DNA of 64,000 bases from Carallia brachiata. Its lineage: Eukaryota; Streptophyta; Magnoliopsida; Malpighiales; Rhizophoraceae. The stretch is from the NCBI GenBank assembly GCA_021464245.1, contig JADCRB010000010.1, positions 4,172,735 through 4,236,734 on the forward strand, in the 5' to 3' direction. The notes beneath the pieces are model-generated. The model was not told the origin of the DNA. It saw only the letters and a program-made list of their open reading frames with translations, and made no database searches. Numbering within the stretch: position 1 is the stretch's first letter; each line of letters starts with the position of its first letter. The position numbers were made by a program, and so were the translations under genes. Positions 12,091 through 22,422 of this stretch are shown piece by piece.

Positions 12091-14227
12091 TCAAAGCTCA
12101 GTTTTCAGTGTCACGTTGATGATTCCTACGGGAGACATGGGCCGGAAATGTTCATCAGTGTCAACCTCCTCAATTTCCTGACAAAACATTGCACGTTCCT
12201 TCAGAGATTATCTGGCTATAAAGACCAATTTGCTCACAAAGCACATATTTCATACCTGTACCACATCCTCTCCCTTGACAACCCTTCCAAACACCATTAG
12301 CTTATCATTTAGATCTGGAATTGGTGCAGTCGTAATGAATAAATCAAATTCTTTTCCGCCTTTAGTTTTTGAAGTTCCAACCATAAATGCCTCGTGCTTT
12401 GGGCTGATTATTCACACATAAGGATTTACAACTTAAAGAGAGCAAAATGCCAGCAAATGGTACTGAAAAAAGGAAATACACAGCTAGTTAACCTCGTAGC
12501 AAGCCGACCACGAAGCTTCCCTTTTGCTGTCCAATCTTCAGCGGCTCCAAGCCGTTGAGAATGTCCTCCTTCGATAACGTAGTGTTTAATCACATGATGA
12601 AAAGGCATCCCATTGAAGTATCCCTTTTGGCTATAAAAGCGAATCACACAAGAGTAAGCATAAAAAAATACATGAAACAAGATAAAAGTGAAAAAGAGCG
12701 TTCTAGTACACAAGTGTCCCACATTGTGGGGTCTGGGGAAGGGTTACATGTTTGCAACCTCACCCCTATTTTTACAGAGACGTTTCCACTGTTCAAACCT
12801 GTGACCTCCAGATCAAAATGGAATAGCCTTACCAAGGCACAGTAAATTGACAAAAAACTGACCAAGTAGATACTTTGATCTTCTATTCTTGGCCAAAATC
12901 ATTTAAAAACACACACACACACACACACACACACAAAGTAAGGATTTAAAAAAATATATGTTTGAGCTTCTAGCTACTCTAGGATTTACTATAAAGCAAC
13001 ATATTGTGTCTTTTATTTATCAAACTACTTCTCTTCCACGAACCATATTTCCATTATTGGAGAAAGTGGATGTGGCTAGGAGGAGACTGTTATGTGGGCA
13101 CTTACTGCAAATCAAGAAATTTGTCCACAACCCCAGGAGACCCATCCTTGTGTAGCTCTACTGTTATATAACCCTTTGAAGTATTTAGAATCTACAGGGA
13201 AACAAGAGACCAAGAGAAAGCAGTAGCAGAGGACATTATAGCAAAACAGGAAAGCAGATAGACTTTCGTTCAAATGGGACAAAAGAAATAATAACAACAA
13301 CGTGAAAAAAAAAAAAAAAGTATAAAATCCTTGTAAATAACCCAATAAGAGAACCACTTGCATTTAGAAAACTTTGTCTGCCAGAAGAACTTTTACTCAA
13401 GTGCTAACAACTAGGTCAACTCCACCATGAGTGGTAATCCTAGATGCTGATGGGCATCTGAAAACTCCGTAATTTATTACATGAAGTTATTCACTTGAAC
13501 CAAGTTATAAATACTAATCTGATGACAAAATAAAGGTTTTCCCCACCAAGCACAATGTCATTCTAGTACTGCTTGTCATATTACTCATCTCTTCTTCCTG
13601 CAATTTCAATCTCCCTTTAAGTGACAGTGTAAATAGGCATGTAACGTCACTCATCAAACAAATGGATTGCCAACATCACCTCCACAAACAACCGCTAGAA
13701 TTGACTTTCACAAAATGCATAGCAGAAACACAGTCAAGCACACTTACTGCATAACCAGGGAGATCATACTTCTTTGAATCTGTAAAACCATCAGTTGTCT
13801 CCTGGACCATAAAATAACAAACGGCTTAGAAAAAAGGATGACTTCAACAAAGAGAAGAACCATGAAATACTTCAACAAATGACAGAAGAAACACTCAACT
13901 CTTTTTCGGAAATACTAAAACATACCTCAAAAGTTGTTAAGTCATTTCCCGTTTGTTGCTTTGATCTACAAGATTGTAAATTCAAAACAAATGAATCATT
14001 CTGGGACAAGATCCATAAGTGGATTCTAGTTGAGGAAATAGGCCGTGGATACATAATATTCAAAGAAGAGCAGACCTTTTCGACCAATTCCTGTACGTGG
14101 CGACTAAGGACAATACAATCAACACAACAACTAGATTGCACAGAATTATTGTAGTGGCACTGATCCGAGTAGGCCCCTTCTTCTTTTTGCTTTGAACAAG
14201 TAGAGCCTGAGGCTTTATTCTTGCCAT
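12091..14227 (-). CDS. CYP21-4: membrane-anchored cyclophilin, CYP21-4 type (peptidyl-prolyl isomerase-like)
   Basis: Seven exons: 14227-14076, 13965-13926, 13801-13748, 13191-13106, 12630-12493, 12403-12256, 12177-12091; 234 aa, intact. The N-terminus [18 protein letters not shown] is basic and is followed by one membrane segment at about residues 22-45 ([17 protein letters not shown]), giving a type II topology with the cyclophilin domain in the lumen. The domain has [33 protein letters not shown] and [20 protein letters not shown], and ends [15 protein letters not shown]. The Arg of the classical FHR active-site motif is His here, and the Trp expected before the VFG strand is absent, so isomerase activity may be weak. 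The family is described as Golgi-localised. A SINE-like element lies in intron 4. It shares a 1.7-kb intergenic region, divergently, with the gene at 15935. Confidence 0.92.
12693..12845 (-). mobile_element. tRNA-derived SINE-like element (Au-SINE type) in cyclophilin intron 4
   Basis: On the minus strand this reads with a Pol III B-box-like ggtttgaac, then a region resembling the plant Au-SINE body (aggggtgaggttgcaaacat, cccttccccagaccccac) and a 3' end of ttgtgtactagaacgc followed by a T-run. A second, more diverged relative is at 28380-28545 in the same orientation. Assignment rests on recalled Au-SINE features. Ends are approximate and target-site duplications were not resolved. Confidence 0.65.
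12909..12935. repeat. (AC)n microsatellite
   Basis: Uninterrupted AC dinucleotide run of about 13 units inside cyclophilin intron 4, next to the SINE-like copy. Confidence 0.95.
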
Positions 14228-15934
14228 GGAGTGGAAATTTCACTGTCTATCTAATTCCAGACACGCTTGGTCCCGAGAGGGCCACAGAAATTCAAAGTAA
14301 CTCTCCACACTGCAGCAGAGGATCAGTGAGCAACAAATATCATTTACACCATAAAAACTAATTCTCCTTAATTTCCATGTTTCGATTACCATCAAACACG
14401 TTGACTTCCTTTACATCCCTCAATTTTTTTTGTATGACTAATTCCCGAAAAATCAATCATAAAAAGTCAGAAACGCGATTTCCTTCAAAAACAATTTCCG
14501 AAAAAACAAAAACTTTCAATCCAGATCTGGAATCGTGCCGACACAGATCAAAGGGATCAGAATCTCCAACACTTACGGAATGAGTAAGGGAAATCTAAAA
14601 ACCTAAAAAGAGAGAAAATTTAGCGTGTGAAACTGCACCTACCTCAGATTGAATGTTGATCGGTTTGGGTGAAACCGTGCCTCAGATTGACGTAGTTGCC
14701 GTCTCCTTCTGCAACTCGGCCGTCGACGTTATTGATAATTTGTTTTTCCCCCTAGGAAGAAGATAATAGCGAAGTACGTACTTGGTCCAAAATTTTTAAT
14801 AGGGATTAGGTAACAACGATGGCCAGTTCCTATTTGGGCCAGCGAAGTTTGGGTTCCGCGACGTCAGGGAGGCTATTATTCAAATAAAAGTATTTAAAAA
14901 AATTAATTTATTTAAAAATGAAACACGAAAAAAGTTCACAAAACTTTTGGGAAGCAAAGATTTAGTACATGTAAGCACACAACTCAATTCTACAATTCTA
15001 ACAAGAGCAAAGATTGAGCGGAAGCTCAGATTAAAGAGAAATAAATTTAAATAAAGCAAAATTAAACTTAATTCCATCTATGTGTGAGTTTTCTATTTTC
15101 ATTTATTATTATAGTAATTTCCATTTATATTAATCAAATTAGAATGTTTAGTCCGAAGTCAGTGCTCTTAAAAGTTTTTTTTTTTAATTTTAATTATATA
15201 AATAAACTTTCCTTTTCCATTTCTCCTTCTCAAGGTCTCACTCTCTGAATTATTCTCAATTTTCTTTAATTATAAGAATTGTTTTACCAATTAATTTTAA
15301 TTATTTGCTTATACTATTGTTTTTGTTCAAAAATTATTTTTTATATTCCCAACGAATCCCAGTCAGAGAATGCTATGCTCCCTCGTTATTAATTAAGTGA
15401 GATACCACTGATCCGTATAGTTTAGCGATGAAAGAATTAATTGTACTTTTGTAAGTCAGCGGTGGAGACGTCATGATCGGTCGATAGCGCTAAACGTAGT
15501 TTTACCTCCTAGAGTCATGAACTGGGATAACTGTTACTGGTCTTATCGTGATTTACTTTTTACAAGTTCAAAAATAAAGACACACATCTTAATTTAAATT
15601 AGGATAGATACAATTTTTTTTTGATATATATGTAGAGCTCTACCTCTTTTCATCCATTTTGACAACCCAACAAAAAAAAAAAAAAAAAAAAAGCTAAATT
15701 ATTAAATTGAATAACATAATCAAATCTTTGAATATGAGAGGAGGTTCCACCGTTCCACTCCCACCACCTCGTGCAAAGCATCTCCCCCCACCGATCATGG
15801 GGCAATTTCGTCATTGAGAAAACCCGCTGCCAACCGGGAAAAAGTTGCGTTACATACATAGCGTACGCACACGCGTATGCGGTGCTACAGAGTGGAAGCA
15901 CGGCAGCCCCAAACAGCAAGCGGGAGAGAAAAAA
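14228..15934. other. divergent intergenic region (cyclophilin / gene at 15935)
   Basis: Presumed promoters of the minus-strand cyclophilin and the plus-strand gene at 15935. The sequence is AT-rich with T and A homopolymers (for example 15674-15692) and short open frames without protein-like composition. No RNA gene or repeat family was recognised. Confidence 0.5.
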
Positions 15935-16811
15935 ATGACCAGGAAGAAGAGAACAACGGTTACACTCGAAGACTACGAGCATTTCCTCCATGATCCGTAC
16001 GACAACGCTTTGAGCTACGATCAACTTAATCAGGTCTCCTCACTTTCCTTTCCATTATTTGGTGCTCTTTGTTTGGTTGCTGAGAAAACGTAAGAATTAT
16101 GGATCGGTATAAGCTTTGCTATTTCTCAGCAACCAAACAGCACAACATTATGGATGATAATAATTATAATAATAATAACTCACATTTTTTATTTTTTTTT
16201 GTATATTATTGAAGATTATTCTCATCCATGGATTCAACAAAATACACAAGCGTCCTAAGGTATTTTTTCTTTTTCCGTTCCCTGCAACCACATTTATTCG
16301 TTTTGTACTTTTTTTTTTTTTGAATGCTGAAATCGATTGTCGCACAGCAAGAACTCTACGATGCTTTGAGCACCATTGATCTTAAAAGGCCAGAGCGGTC
16401 GACGCTCAAAGACAAGTTCCGACCGTACGATGCTCCTTTGCTCTCGCTGGATCAGGTGAAGCAGGACCTGGAAGCTCTGAAATGGCAGGAGTGCCACGTC
16501 CAGTCAATGGAAACCATAGGCGCGCGCCTCGAGCACGGTCGGCTGGAATCCGACGACGCGGTGAAGTCGTCGCCGGGGATCTTCCAGGAGTGGTGTCGTC
16601 GTTCAGTATTACCCGCAAACGGCGAAGATCCAAATCGAAGAGGATGAAGACAAAGAGCATTGCTAGTCCTGCTGTTGCTGTTGCAGGCGCTGACCGAGCG
16701 ACGACTGCTTCCGTGGACGACGTTGGCGACCGCGACGCCGGCGATGGTGGTCCAGGCGGACCTCAGTCCGATTCGCCTTTGTTTGTGGATACGTACCGCT
16801 GGGAGTATTGA
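15935..16811 (+). CDS. small plant-specific protein, unrecognised family (microexon; probable frameshift)
   Basis: I cannot name this family firmly. Exons: 15935-16033, 16215-16259, and 16348 onward. The start is MTRKKRTTVTLEDYEHFLHD. The 45-nt microexon encodes IILIHGFNKIHKRPK and keeps phase 0 on both sides. The third exon continues with LYDALSTIDLKRPERSTLKD and LEALKWQECHVQSMETIG. In the starting frame the protein stops at 16647 (147 aa). Downstream, the frame one base earlier stays open to 16811, has GC-rich third positions, a basic NLS-like stretch (RKRRRSKSKRMKTKS) and ends SPLFVDTYRWEY. I therefore suspect one missing base between about 16500 and 16600; the full product would be 202 aa. 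A short basic nuclear-type protein is likely, but its function is unknown. Confidence 0.65.
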
Positions 16812-17872
16812 TTCGTTGATCGCGCAATGCTTTTGGATTAGTTTTTCTTTTTTTTTTTTCGATTCGAAGGTTTTCTTGTTGCTATTAGTCTGGTGGCTCC
16901 ATGTGTCTGGCACGAGCTCAGAACCGTCTGATTCTCAAGTGATTAGTGCGGGGGTCTGCCAGGCCGTGCTAATTGTTTTTTACGGATTTTTGAACCGGTT
17001 TTGATTTCGACGAATTGTTAACATTGCCCTTTCTTTGTATATGTCTTGGAATTAAAACAGGGTCTATGTTTCAAGAAAGGCACCGTCAGGTCATCCATTT
17101 TTAATGGAATGCGAGGGAATACCTAGCTTATTTAATAATATTTAATTATTAAATTTAATTATTTAACAATTCGTATTAGTAATGCTCCAAATATTTGTGA
17201 GGTTTGGCTACACACTAGACTAGACTCTTAACACTGCTTGTCTTCTTGTGCTCCAAACATTTCTGAGATTTGGCTGTAGGCCTTCGTGTCTCTGAGTTAA
17301 CTGGAGACTCCGTCTCTTTTGAGGAGTAAATTTGATCCGATCCTCGGTACAATTGTTTATTTGCTTGTGGAATTGAATAGCTGTAAAATTTTTTACAAGT
17401 TATTAACTGCTCTAATTACCACCGATCGCATAGACTGTAATGGATCCCTTCTCGTCACACCTTTTAGAAAAAGCAAAAGCGAGACCCACAAAAGGCCAAA
17501 CGGAGTTTTTACCTTGGCATATGTGAGTTTCACTCATCGTAAAGAAATTTGGTGCAGATATACGGGCCCCGTTGTTTTACTAGAGTCTCTATGACACAAC
17601 TGGGTTAATGGAACTTTGACCCCAAATGAAAACTCTATTGTTTAAAGCAACTCTAATCGTTTTCAAATCGTTGTGCTTGTGCACAGAACTTCTAATTTCT
17701 TTGTCGCGATGTCAATTAACCAAGAAATTTTCCATTTTTTTTTTCCGTTCTTCCCACAATTTCATCCTCATAATCATGCATTTTTTTGTTTCCCATTCAT
17801 TTCCTTTTTCCCGCAAGTTTGTGTAAACAACGCAAGAAGGGTAAAAGGCAGAGTCTCCTAAACTAGAACCCA
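16812..17872. other. convergent 3' region (gene at 15935 / HCF107 copy A)
   Basis: Two genes end towards each other here. The region is AT-rich beyond 17100 and has no conserved reading frame. It should contain both 3' UTRs. Confidence 0.45.
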
Positions 17873-20800
17873 TTAAATGCCGTACTTTGAAAATGCTGTG
17901 GCGTTTCTTTTCTCAGACGTCCATATTCTTCTTGGCAATCTAGCTCTCCAAGGTGCTGTACTCCCAGATGTTTCCAGCTGAACGTCGATCTTGGTGGGAT
18001 CCAGAGACACTCTTTCCTTGACAAATAAATCCACATCGAACTCGCTTCTGCCTTCTATGGCATTGCCATCGTTATCACCTGTAAATGGACCAACCAATTT
18101 GTCATCTATGCTGCTTTGATCGGCTCCCGAATTGTTTCGTACCAATTCCTGTGCTTTGATATATGGGTCATGTTCCAAATTCAGCAGTCTTTTTATGCTG
18201 TCCAGTGCTGGATCAATGATGTCCAAGAATCCGGTAACCCATGAAGCATCATCAACAACTTCTGTACGCTGCAACACAATATTAGAAAGAAAATGTCAAA
18301 GAACTGAACTTTCAAATTGCAGATCTAACATTATTTAAAAAAAAAATTTAAACAAACTGTAATACTAAGACACTGACCTGCTGGAAATAAAGATTACGAA
18401 TTTCCTCAGCACGCACGGAATTGCCTTGATCCTCTTCTAATTGTGCCCATGTCATCCATGTTATATAACTCTGAGAATTCACATTCAGTGATGATCTAAA
18501 CAATCTCCTAGCTGCTGACAGATTGCCAACTCTCTGTTCTAGAACACCCCAGGCCTGCAGCAGACGATAAAATAAACGCACTAGATTCTACTAAAACCAG
18601 TTCGCATTAGCATTAGTGCGAAGCTCCATATAGTATGGGGCTTACACACAGGTTGGAACGAAGACACATTTGATTATCATTCAATATTATACTCCTTGTA
18701 GCCATACCAATAAATATTTGAATCTATCATTTTTGATTGCTAAAAAGAATTGGGCATTCCTTTAGTTCATGAATCATGATATGAACTCGCTCTCTAATTA
18801 GAAAAAAGTGAGCATTACCTGCAGACATCTAGCAGCACTTTCGGTAGTTGAATCAATTGAAAGAGCCTTTTGGTACAACTCCCGTGCAGTAGGTATGTTT
18901 CCTTCCTTCCATTCCATCCATCCCCAAGCCTAGACAGTTTGCTACCACAATCAGTTACGACCAATTCTGAAGTTAATGTACACAGAACAAACCTACCAAC
19001 TTTGATTCTTGATGTGTAGATGAAACGGCAAATTGCTAAGTAAATTTAGTTCGAAAGATATCGTGAATTAAATATGAGTGGTACAAAGACCAACAAATAA
19101 TACCTAATTTAAAGAAGGATAACAACTAGAAAAAAGAAAATCTAGAAAACAGGATCCTAAATTCCAATCTAGTTGTGTGATCATGTTGACATTTGAAATC
19201 ATATTTGAAGAGGGAAGCAGAAAGATGAAGGCAATATTGGCTTTATTGATTCTGAGAATAAATGGCAAGAAACTGCTCCAAGTTTGATTCAAAGACATTG
19301 GTAATGTAGGAAGCAAGATCTTACAATCCAAACTGGTTGGTGCCTTGGGTCCAATGTTGATGCCTTTCTGAAGAGTGCTCGTGCAAGATTTGCGGTAGAA
19401 TGCTTATATTCCAATAACGCAAGAGATTGAAGTAGCACTGGATCCCTGGGATTAAGTGCATGGCCAATCTTGAGAAGCTTTCTTGCCTTGTCGATATTGC
19501 CAACACTACCTTCAAAAATTCCCCACACATGCCAGGCAAATCTATTTTTGGGGCTCGCCTGTACTGCTTTCTACAAATCAAAAAGGAAGACAAAATTACT
19601 ATCATTATTATAAAAACATTTAGGTGATGAAAAGAGTGTCAGCATGTTCAATAAAGTGAAAATAACTCTAGTCATATGAAGGTGAACCTCAAACAGTTTC
19701 CTAGCAGCCATGTTGTTTTCCTGCTGCACCTCCAACTGTGCCCATGCCTGCATCAGAAAAGTTCAATTTACCGAAGAAACGACTCATTCTGATTCACTAC
19801 ATGGAAAGAAGAATGAATAGGCAAGAAGAACATACAAGCCAACTAGCACAGCTTTTTGGATTACATTTGGCAGCTTGTCTGAACAACTGACGGGCCTGAT
19901 CGTAACGTTTTGCCCTAGTTTCCAACAATGCTAGTGTTTGGTAAATGTACTCGTTTCCACCACAGAATTTCAGTCCCTTAGCAAGCAGTTGCCTTGCCTT
20001 ATTGACATTGCCCTGTTTGAGCTCCAGAATTGCCCAACCATGCCAAGCAGCAATATGTCTTTTATCGGCAACTGTGGCAGCATCAAACAATTCTCTTGCT
20101 CTCCTTACATTACCGATCTTATTTTCCAAAACAGCCCAGCACTGTTTCAATACCACATGCAAAACCCACTCGCATTAAGCTCGAACATGAATGCATATAT
20201 CATTGATTCAAAGCAAAAAAAAATTAATATAATGACTTTTTGCTCGAAAGACAACTCCACATCTTATCCGGGGAAAGAAAAGGAGTCGCTTGACAAATCA
20301 CAGACCTGCCAAATGTAGGGGTTTTCTCCTTGAGTCGCCTGGCACCCTTTCTCGTACACAGCTCTAGCTTCTGCTAATTTTGATTGCTTGCTCAATATCT
20401 TACCCAATGCCACATATGGCCTCCCATCTTCCGGCCAGTAACTTATACACTTTATAACAAAATCACACAACGCGTTTTGTTAACACCCATTGCCAATTGC
20501 CTAAAGAACGAACCAAATCATCAAAACTAAAATATCCATATTAGTGGTTTATGGAAGCTGTACCTTTTCTAGTATCTCCTCAGCTTCTTGATACCTGTAG
20601 GTCCTGGCTAAAATCTTGGCCTTGTAGAGGGCCAAATCCAAATTTACCAGCAGAAGAGACTGCTGCTTCTCTAGAGAAGAAACGGCAGTGTCGACTCTCA
20701 CTGGCTCAAAAATCGGCATCTTCTTGGCAAACTCTTCCAGACCCGCATCGATGATAGACGATGATGACTTTTCCTCACCACCCTCGCTTGAAACATCCGC

Positions 20801-21121
20801 CACAGGCCGGCGAACCACGAGCACTGCCTCCAAAGAGCCTTCCTCCGTTTGTATATTGTTGTCATTTTCTCCGCCCAGCTGGCTGGGTCTCGAGGACTCT
20901 GAAGACAATGGTCTTTGGTCTAGAATCGGTGACTGTTGGTTAGAGGAACATGGGAGTGTTAAGGTTCCTGTTGTGGGAACTAACTTAAAGCAAAATCTGT
21001 TGTTGTTGTTGTTCTTCTTGCTGTTGTTGTTAAGGTTTTGAGAGGGAGAGAAAGTGGGGAAGCTTGCTTTTGTTGAAGTAGAACATGAAGTAGCAGAGGA
21101 AGAGGGACAGAGAATTTGCAT
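17873..21121 (-). CDS. HCF107: HCF107-like TPR/HAT protein, tandem copy A (plastid RNA stabilisation)
   Basis: Intact 665-aa protein. Exons: 21121-20564, 20449-20306, 20141-19836, 19747-19688, 19570-19325, 18929-18819, 18554-18378, 18268-17873; all introns are phase 0. Residues 1 to about 60 are Ser/Asn-rich and low in acidic residues, fitting a chloroplast transit peptide. Residues of about 187-534 (exons 2-7) form half-a-TPR repeats of W..W..LE...GN...AR.LF type, for example CWAVLENKIGNVRRARELFD, AWGWMEWKEGNIPTARELYQ and AWGVLEQRVGNLSAARRLF. HCF107 of Arabidopsis binds RNA upstream of plastid psbH, stabilising and remodelling it for translation and aiding psbB expression. The C-terminus (VDDASWVTGFLDIIDPALDS) is the HCF107 tail. 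A second full copy lies 1.3 kb upstream. Confidence 0.92.
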
Positions 21122-22272
21122 TTTTCTTTTTTAATTCCTGTTTTTTGTTTGTAATAACGGATAAAACTGTTTCTGTTGTAATTTGCAAGGAAGAAGAGCT
21201 ATTCTACAGTGACCCACATGCCCTTCAAATTAGTTGAATTATTTAAAGCTTTTTATGGTTCATTTGTTGATTTATTTATTTCTTGGGAATTATTATTATT
21301 TTTTTATTAGTTGCTTGTTGAATTTTTTAAAACTACCATGATTTTAATTTTTTTAAAATTTTTTAAATTTAAATTAATTAATTAAAAAAAATAGTTAAAG
21401 AAGTCAAAAATTCAAATTTTAAAATTTTTTTACTACCATCAATATTATTTAAGTTACAAACCTATTATGATTTGAAGTTAACATTGAGTTTTTAGAGTAA
21501 TTACATGAAGGAAATAATTTATAAACTTACTGATATGGGGGATTACTAATTCGGTGTATCTGAACTAGGACCATAGGAGCGAGGATTAAATAGTTTGAAG
21601 TCTTTTTAAGGTAAAATAATGGGGGTTTGAGTAATTGCACAGCTAGGATGTCACTGGCTCAAAAGTGGCCACGTTGGTCACTATTTCAACTGGCTGAGCT
21701 ATTTGATAAAACAGTCAGATTTTTGGGCTACGTGGAAGAATTTTGTTGGTAGGGAATCATGGTATATCTGTGGACTCTTCAGGAATCAGGGGACGAGCAT
21801 CAACCATCTCAAATACAACGCTGGAAAAATGGAACAATGCCCAAATGTTTTATTTTGACCCACCGGCCAGCAAAGCTAATTATAAGAATTTTAATTTGAC
21901 AGGAAAGAGAGAATTTTTAATTTAATTAATTTTTTTATAAATATAATTTATTAGTTAAATAGAATTTATTTTAAATAAAAAAATAAAATAAATTTATATA
22001 ATATAAAATATTAAACTGAAAGGATAAAAATAATAAACACGTAATTTTTTTTTTTTATGTTTTCCGCCCCCAATTTTTCTCAATGCACACAGCAATCTTT
22101 GATTTTCGGTTGGTCTATGGAATATATTTTATAAGAATATTTTTTTATTTTTTATTGTTTGAAATAATGCAGAAAATTAATTTAACGTAAGTCATTTTGC
22201 ATACTTTCGATTTGCGTCTCTGTTATCAAAGAATTGTCAAAAATAGAGAGAGGAAGAGTGAAGGAGGAAAAC

Positions 22273-22305
<33 letters not shown>

Positions 22306-22422
22306 GTGTTCCAAACAAATGAAAATATTTCTCAGAAAAAAAATTTAAATTATTTTCTCAATAAAATTCTTTCCCAGAAAAACACTTTTTACAGATAAGT
22401 ATTTTACGCCGGGCCGAAACCA
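21122..22422. other. spacer between the two HCF107 copies
   Basis: About 1.3 kb of AT-rich DNA carrying the promoter of copy A and the 3' end of copy B. It includes a TTA trinucleotide run (22274-22305). No other gene is seen. Confidence 0.5.
22274..22305. repeat. (TTA)n microsatellite
   Basis: Uninterrupted TTA/ATT trinucleotide run of about 10 units just downstream of the stop of HCF107 copy B. Confidence 0.95.
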
